A stretch of DNA of 9,102 nt from Aquificaceae bacterium (GTDB taxonomy: Bacteria > Aquificota > Aquificia > Aquificales > Aquificaceae): assembly GCA_015487535.1 (NCBI GenBank), contig WFPN01000283.1, forward strand, positions 1 through 9,102, given 5' to 3'. The stretch's first letter is position 1. Each line of letters opens with the position of its first letter. Positions 6,183 to 9,102 of this stretch are shown piece by piece. The notes under the pieces were generated by a model that saw only the letters and a program-made list of their open reading frames with translations, had not been told where the DNA came from and ran no database searches. Both the position numbers and the translations under genes were made by a program.

Positions 6183-7021
6183 GTTCCACCTCCCAAGATG
6201 TAGCCTTCCAGAGCCCTGTAGGAACTCCTGACGTTGGGACCGCAAGCGACGAACCTGAAACCGAGGGAGTAAGCTATGTTCTCTATCTCCTTGAACTCTT
6301 CCTCCGAGTAATACTTAACTACGGGATGGTGCTTGAGGGATGGAGCGTAGTACTGTCCCACCGTGAGGAAGTCGCAGCCTACCCTTCTGAGATCCCTGAG
6401 GACATCGATCACCTCTTCTATCCTTTCTCCAAAGCCCAAGATGAGGGCTGATTTAGTGGGGATACCAGGAGCAATCTCCTTGCTCCACTCCAGTATCTTT
6501 AGACTTCTTTCGTACTTTGCCCCTATCCTTACCCTCGGATAAAGCCTGGGAACCGTCTCCACGTTGTGGTTGAGGACATCGGGCCCAGCCTCTAAAACCG
6601 TCTCCAGGGCTTCCCTCCTTCCCCTGAAGTCCGGTATCAGGACCTCCACTTTCACGTTTTCCAAGTTCTCCTTCAAAACCCTTATGCATCTTGCAAAATG
6701 CTCCGCTCCTCCGTCGGGAAGATCGTCCCTGGTGACAGAGGTTATAACCACGTACCTCAGCCCTAAGGCCCTAACAGCCTCCAGTACCCTGTAGGGCTCG
6801 GACTCATCAACGGGCAGGGGATGTTTCCTCTTCACGTTGCAGAATGTGCACCCTCTGGTGCATCTGTCCCCGAGTATCATGAAGGTGGCTGTTCTATTCC
6901 CGAAGCACTCGGATATGTTGGGACACCTCGACTCCTCACAGACTGTGTTTAGCCTTGCCCTTCTGAGGAGCTTCTTAACCTCGTTCACCTGTGAGAGCCT
7001 GATTAAGGGTTTGCTGTGCAT
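6179..7021 (-). CDS. lipA: Lipoyl synthase LipA (radical SAM)
   Basis: LipA inserts two sulfur atoms into protein-bound octanoyl chains to make the lipoyl cofactor of dehydrogenases and the glycine cleavage system. The 280-residue product carries both iron-sulfur sites: the auxiliary-cluster cysteines C28, C33 and C39 (TVCEESRCPNISECF) and the radical SAM CxxxCxxC at C54, C58 and C61. TSVTRDDLPDGG (94-105), NHNVETVPRLYPRVR (151-165) and the C-terminal RSSY (265-268), whose serine binds the auxiliary cluster, confirm LipA. Relative to E. coli (321 aa) it lacks part of the N-terminal extension. The usual GLMVGLGE and QYLxPSRxHLPV stretches read ALILGFGE and QYYAPSLKHHPV, so it is a somewhat divergent member. 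ATG 7021 has no Shine-Dalgarno and sits next to a -10-like TATGAT. The stop overlaps the downstream outer-membrane gene start by 4 bp. Confidence 0.95.
   Translation of the reverse strand: MHSKPLIRLSQVNEVKKLLRRARLNTVCEESRCPNISECFGNRTATFMILGDRCTRGCTFCNVKRKHPLPVDESEPYRVLEAVRALGLRYVVITSVTRDDLPDGGAEHFARCIRVLKENLENVKVEVLIPDFRGRREALETVLEAGPDVLNHNVETVPRLYPRVRIGAKYERSLKILEWSKEIAPGIPTKSALILGFGERIEEVIDVLRDLRRVGCDFLTVGQYYAPSLKHHPVVKYYSEEEFKEIENIAYSLGFRFVACGPNVRSSYRALEGYILGGGT
6186..6194 (-). promoter_or_regulatory. Strong Shine-Dalgarno for the outer-membrane protein, inside lipA 3' end
   Basis: Minus-strand GGGAGGTGG lies within the last codons of lipA (the Gly-Gly-Gly of its C-terminus), with the GGAGG core 6 nt before ATG 6182-6180. 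It fixes the start of the outer-membrane gene and suggests translational coupling through the ATGA overlap with the lipA stop. Confidence 0.8.
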
Positions 7022-7044
7022 GTTAAAATCATAACTTAATACCC
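7022..7044. promoter_or_regulatory. Divergent promoter region, lipA / mnmH
   Basis: Only 23 bp separate the two divergent ATG codons. Plus strand: TAAAAT at 7024-7029 is a -10-like box, giving a start about 9 nt before the mnmH ATG. Minus strand: TATGAT at 7033-7028, one mismatch from TATAAT, gives a predicted start at about the lipA ATG itself. Neither gene has a Shine-Dalgarno. Recognisable -35 boxes are absent; polymerase contacts would extend into both coding regions. Confidence 0.35.
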
Positions 7045-8127
7045 ATGGGCTACACAGACATAGACCCCCACGAGATATACGGGTTTGAAAAGAAGATCCT
7101 CGTTGACATAAGGAGCCCCCAGGAGTTCGAGGAGTTCCACATTCCCGGAGCTGTGAACGTTCCCCTCTTCGAAAACGAGGAGAAGAAGCTGATAGGCTAC
7201 GTTTACAGAAACAAGGGGGTTGAGAAGGCTAAAGAGCTGGGGGAGGAGATAGCAAGGCGTAAACTGGAGGAGTTCTACAGGAAGTTCAGGGAGCTAAAAG
7301 AGAAATACGGGAACGTGATCGTTTACTGCTGGAGGGGAGGGATGAGGAGCCAGGGTATGTGCGAGGCCATGTCCAGTATGGGCCTCGATCTTCTGAGGCT
7401 CAGGGGAGGATACAGGGCCTACAGGCAGTTCATACTCAAGGATATGGAAAGGATAATGAGAAATATAAAGTTCTTAGTCCTCACGGGAAAGACGGGGGTG
7501 GGTAAGACAAAGGTCCTGAGGGAGCTCAAAAGGAGAGGCTATCCGGTTTTAGACTTGGAGGATCTTGCCAAGGACAGAGGCTCTGTCTTCGGGAGTGTGG
7601 GTATAAGGTCACAGGTCTCCCAGAAGATGTTCGACTCTCTACTGTATGAGGAGCTGAGGAGTATAGGAGAAGGCCTCGTTTTCGTGGAGGACGAGAGCAG
7701 GAGGATCGGGAACCTCTATATCCCCGATCCCGTATGGGAGAAGAAGAACGAGGGGATCTATATAGAGATAAAAGCCTCTCTTGAGAGAAGGGTAGAGAAC
7801 ATACTCGAGGACTACACCTCAGAGGAAGGCTGGGAGGAGGAGGCCCTAGAAGCGGTTAAAAAGATTAGAAAGTATTTAGGACCCCAGAGGTTCGAGTACC
7901 TTATGGAGAAGTTCGGGGAGAAGGACTACAGAGAGATAGTGAGGTTTCTGATAGAGGAATACTACGACAAGAAATACAGGCAGTTCGGCGAGCCTGCCTT
8001 CGAAGTGGACTGCGATGATCTGAACAGATGCGTGGAAAGACTAGAGGAGATATATAACCTTATATCCAATGAGGGTAAGGTTCAGGATAGTCTTGTACAG
8101 GGAAGGAAAGAGGCTAAGAAGGTCTGA
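7045..8127 (+). CDS. mnmH: tRNA 2-selenouridine synthase MnmH (SelU)
   Basis: MnmH converts 2-thiouridine at the wobble position of tRNAs for Lys, Glu and Gln to 2-selenouridine, through a geranylated intermediate, using selenophosphate from SelD. The 360-residue product has the family two-domain form and usual length (E. coli 364). The rhodanese domain has LVDIRSPQEFEEFHIPGAVNVP (19-40) and the active-site loop YCWRGGMRSQ (94-103) with C95. The P-loop domain has Walker A GKTGVGKT (148-155), DLEDLAKDRGSVFG (170-183) and VEDESRRIG (214-222). A highly charged helical C-terminal part follows. The start is ATG 7045; an in-frame TAA at 7024 excludes a longer protein, and there is no Shine-Dalgarno. 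Its presence predicts a selD elsewhere in the genome. The last 59 bp overlap the next gene. Confidence 0.95.
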   Translation: MGYTDIDPHEIYGFEKKILVDIRSPQEFEEFHIPGAVNVPLFENEEKKLIGYVYRNKGVEKAKELGEEIARRKLEEFYRKFRELKEKYGNVIVYCWRGGMRSQGMCEAMSSMGLDLLRLRGGYRAYRQFILKDMERIMRNIKFLVLTGKTGVGKTKVLRELKRRGYPVLDLEDLAKDRGSVFGSVGIRSQVSQKMFDSLLYEELRSIGEGLVFVEDESRRIGNLYIPDPVWEKKNEGIYIEIKASLERRVENILEDYTSEEGWEEEALEAVKKIRKYLGPQRFEYLMEKFGEKDYREIVRFLIEEYYDKKYRQFGEPAFEVDCDDLNRCVERLEEIYNLISNEGKVQDSLVQGRKEAKKV

Positions 8128-8419
8128 CCTCGAGGGAGAGAAGGATCCCCTCTTCAAGGGGATGAGGTATATAACCGAGTTCAAGTATTTAGAGGCTACC
8201 AAGTGGCTCCTGATAGCTCCAGACTGCCACGAGAAGTACCTACTTCTTGGTCTTATAAACCTCGCTTTGGGACAGGAGGAGCAGGCGAGGGAGTTCTTTG
8301 AAAACCTCAAGGGGACCTCAAGGTGCACGGACGTGGAGGTCTTCGTGGAAAACCCGGATAGGGGGACTAAGAAGAAAGTAGATGGCCTACCGGACCTTGT
8401 CGAACTCTCCCTTGTTTAG
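8069..8419 (+). CDS. Hypothetical protein with one TPR-like repeat
   Basis: The 116-residue protein is not a recognised family. It is strongly charged at the N-terminus (REGKRLRRSDLEGEKD). The middle, APDCHEKYLLLGLINLALGQ then EEQAREFFENL (about 50-80), fits a tetratricopeptide unit (G, L, A-L-G-Q, A, F, L at the expected spacing), preceded by an amphipathic KYLEATKWLL helix that may be half of another. The start is uncertain: ATG 8069 overlaps mnmH by 59 bp and lacks a ribosome site; TTG 8093 has AGGA 5 nt upstream; ATG 8162 would give 86 residues and start after the mnmH stop. Protein-like composition and lack of any other gene in 8128-8386 support reality. It is probably cotranscribed with mnmH. 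Its 3' end overlaps the convergent acyl-CoA synthetase gene by 33 bp. Confidence 0.7.
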   Translation: MRVRFRIVLYREGKRLRRSDLEGEKDPLFKGMRYITEFKYLEATKWLLIAPDCHEKYLLLGLINLALGQEEQAREFFENLKGTSRCTDVEVFVENPDRGTKKKVDGLPDLVELSLV

Positions 8420-9102
8420 CTTCTCCCTGAGGACCCTTTTCAAAACCTTTCCTGTAGCGTTCTTGGGAAGGTCCTCCACGAGTATGAACTGCCTCGGTAT
8501 CTTGTAGTTGGCGAGCTTGTCCTTCAGGAAACTCCTCAGCTCCGACTCGCTCAGCTCTTCACCTTCGACGGGTTTTATAAAAGCTACCGGTATCTCCCCG
8601 TGGTGGGGGTCCTTCCTGCCCACGACGGCGCAGAGGTCCACCTTTGGGTGGCCCATCAGAACCTCCTCCACCTCCCTAGGATATATATTCATGCCTTTGC
8701 AGATTATAAGATCCTTCTTCCTGTCCACTATGTAGATGAAGCCGTCCTCGTCCACGTATCCGAGGTCTCCGGTCCTGAGCCAGCCGTTCACTATGGTGTT
8801 CTCCGTCTCGTAGGGATTGTTGTAGTATCCCTTCATCACGCAGTCGCCCTTCACGATTATCTCCCCAACCTCTCCGCTGGGGAGCTCCATCAACTCTTCG
8901 TCCACTATCTTTACTTCGTAATCCGGAAGGGGCGGGCCTACCGAGAGGGGCTTTTGCTTGTGAGGAAGGTTCACCGAGACCACCGGCGAGCACTCGCTCA
9001 GTCCGTATCCCTCCAGTAAAACCGCTCTCTTGAACTTCTTCCTCATCCTCTCTAAGGTATCGAGGGGGAGGGGAGCGCCTCCCGAGACGACGTATCTTAT
9101 GC
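8387..9102 (-). CDS. AMP-forming long-chain acyl-CoA synthetase, C-terminal part (cut by window edge)
   Basis: This is the last 237 residues of an adenylate-forming (ANL) enzyme; the gene enters at the right edge in mid-frame, so the fragment begins IRYVVSGGAPLP, a standard ANL core segment. The enzyme activates a carboxylic acid with ATP and transfers it to CoA. Core motifs are visible: GYGLSECSP (nucleotides about 9010-8984), GWLRTGDLGYVDEDGF with the ribose-binding Asp of TGD (8773-8765), and the hinge DRKKDLIICKGMNIYPREVE. The C-terminal lid carries PKNATGK with the catalytic lysine at 8449-8447. The DRKKD-I-KGMNIYP-EVE pattern resembles FadD-type fatty acyl-CoA ligases; the chain length is not decidable here. 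The reading frame is intact to TAG 8389-8387. The last 33 bp overlap the convergent hypothetical gene. Confidence 0.93.
   Translation of the reverse strand, partial: IRYVVSGGAPLPLDTLERMRKKFKRAVLLEGYGLSECSPVVSVNLPHKQKPLSVGPPLPDYEVKIVDEELMELPSGEVGEIIVKGDCVMKGYYNNPYETENTIVNGWLRTGDLGYVDEDGFIYIVDRKKDLIICKGMNIYPREVEEVLMGHPKVDLCAVVGRKDPHHGEIPVAFIKPVEGEELSESELRSFLKDKLANYKIPRQFILVEDLPKNATGKVLKRVLREKLNKGEFDKVR

Noticed and set aside
6183..6245. N-terminal extension of the outer-membrane protein to an upstream ATG at 6245
   Set aside because: It would bury the signal peptide behind 21 charged residues read from lipA coding sequence. ATG 6182 has the ribosome site and the ATGA overlap.
8125..8127. UGA at the mnmH end as a possible selenocysteine codon, given the selenium link
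   Set aside because: The product already has the normal family length, and the bases after the stop do not continue a recognisable MnmH sequence.
1..9102. CRISPR array, insertion sequence, tRNA, rRNA or riboswitch
   Set aside because: No spaced direct repeats, transposase, terminal inverted repeats or cloverleaf-like sequence were seen, and the gaps are too short (35 bp or less) to hold such elements.

Overview
The window looks like a stretch of bacterial core genome from a thermophile, most likely of the Aquificota (Aquifex/Hydrogenobacter/Thermocrinis type). The reasons are: (i) the large subunit of carbamoyl-phosphate synthetase is present only as its C-terminal half, a stand-alone 542-codon gene, an arrangement known from Aquifex and some archaea, while murC and outer-membrane genes show the host is a Gram-negative bacterium; (ii) proteins are rich in Glu, Lys and Arg, with Arg written mostly as AGG/AGA and Ile often as ATA; (iii) genes are packed extremely tightly and their orientations keep changing. 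The assignment is inference from content. No mobile element, CRISPR array, tRNA, rRNA or sign of recent transfer was seen.

Layout: a truncated exported protein (minus, 1-113) diverges from murC (plus, 149-1522). murC converges on a minus-strand cluster: a ComF-family phosphoribosyltransferase (3347-3994), then an unlisted 46-residue single-pass membrane protein (3185-3325), then a UbiB/ABC1-family atypical kinase (1530-3185). comF diverges from the carB C-terminal half (plus, 4023-5651), which converges, with a 27-bp overlap, on a lipA-outer membrane protein pair (minus, 7021 to 5625). lipA diverges from mnmH/selU (plus, 7045-8127), followed by an overlapping hypothetical gene with a TPR-like repeat (8069-8419). 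That gene converges, with a 33-bp overlap, on the C-terminal part of an AMP-forming acyl-CoA synthetase (minus, 8387-9102, cut by the window edge).

The genes serve separate housekeeping jobs: peptidoglycan precursor synthesis (MurC), a lipid/quinone-linked kinase-like protein (UbiB), DNA uptake or purine-type PRTase function (ComF), arginine/pyrimidine precursor synthesis (CarB), lipoate synthesis (LipA), wobble-uridine selenation (MnmH) and fatty acid activation. They do not form one pathway.

The main unusual features are organisational. Only about 114 of 9102 bases lie outside genes, in five gaps of 7 to 35 bp. The three divergent gaps (35, 28 and 23 bp) carry -10-like AT boxes almost at the start codons, and the genes they serve mostly lack a Shine-Dalgarno. 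By contrast two genes inside operons have a near-identical strong one (GGGAGGTG, 6-nt spacing), which suggests leaderless or nearly leaderless first genes. The stop codons of murC and ubiB sit in the two arms of one hairpin. I see no convincing new defence or mobile system; the least explained items are the 46-residue membrane protein coupled to ubiB, the small Cys-containing barrel-like protein coupled to lipA, and the TPR-like gene overlapping mnmH.
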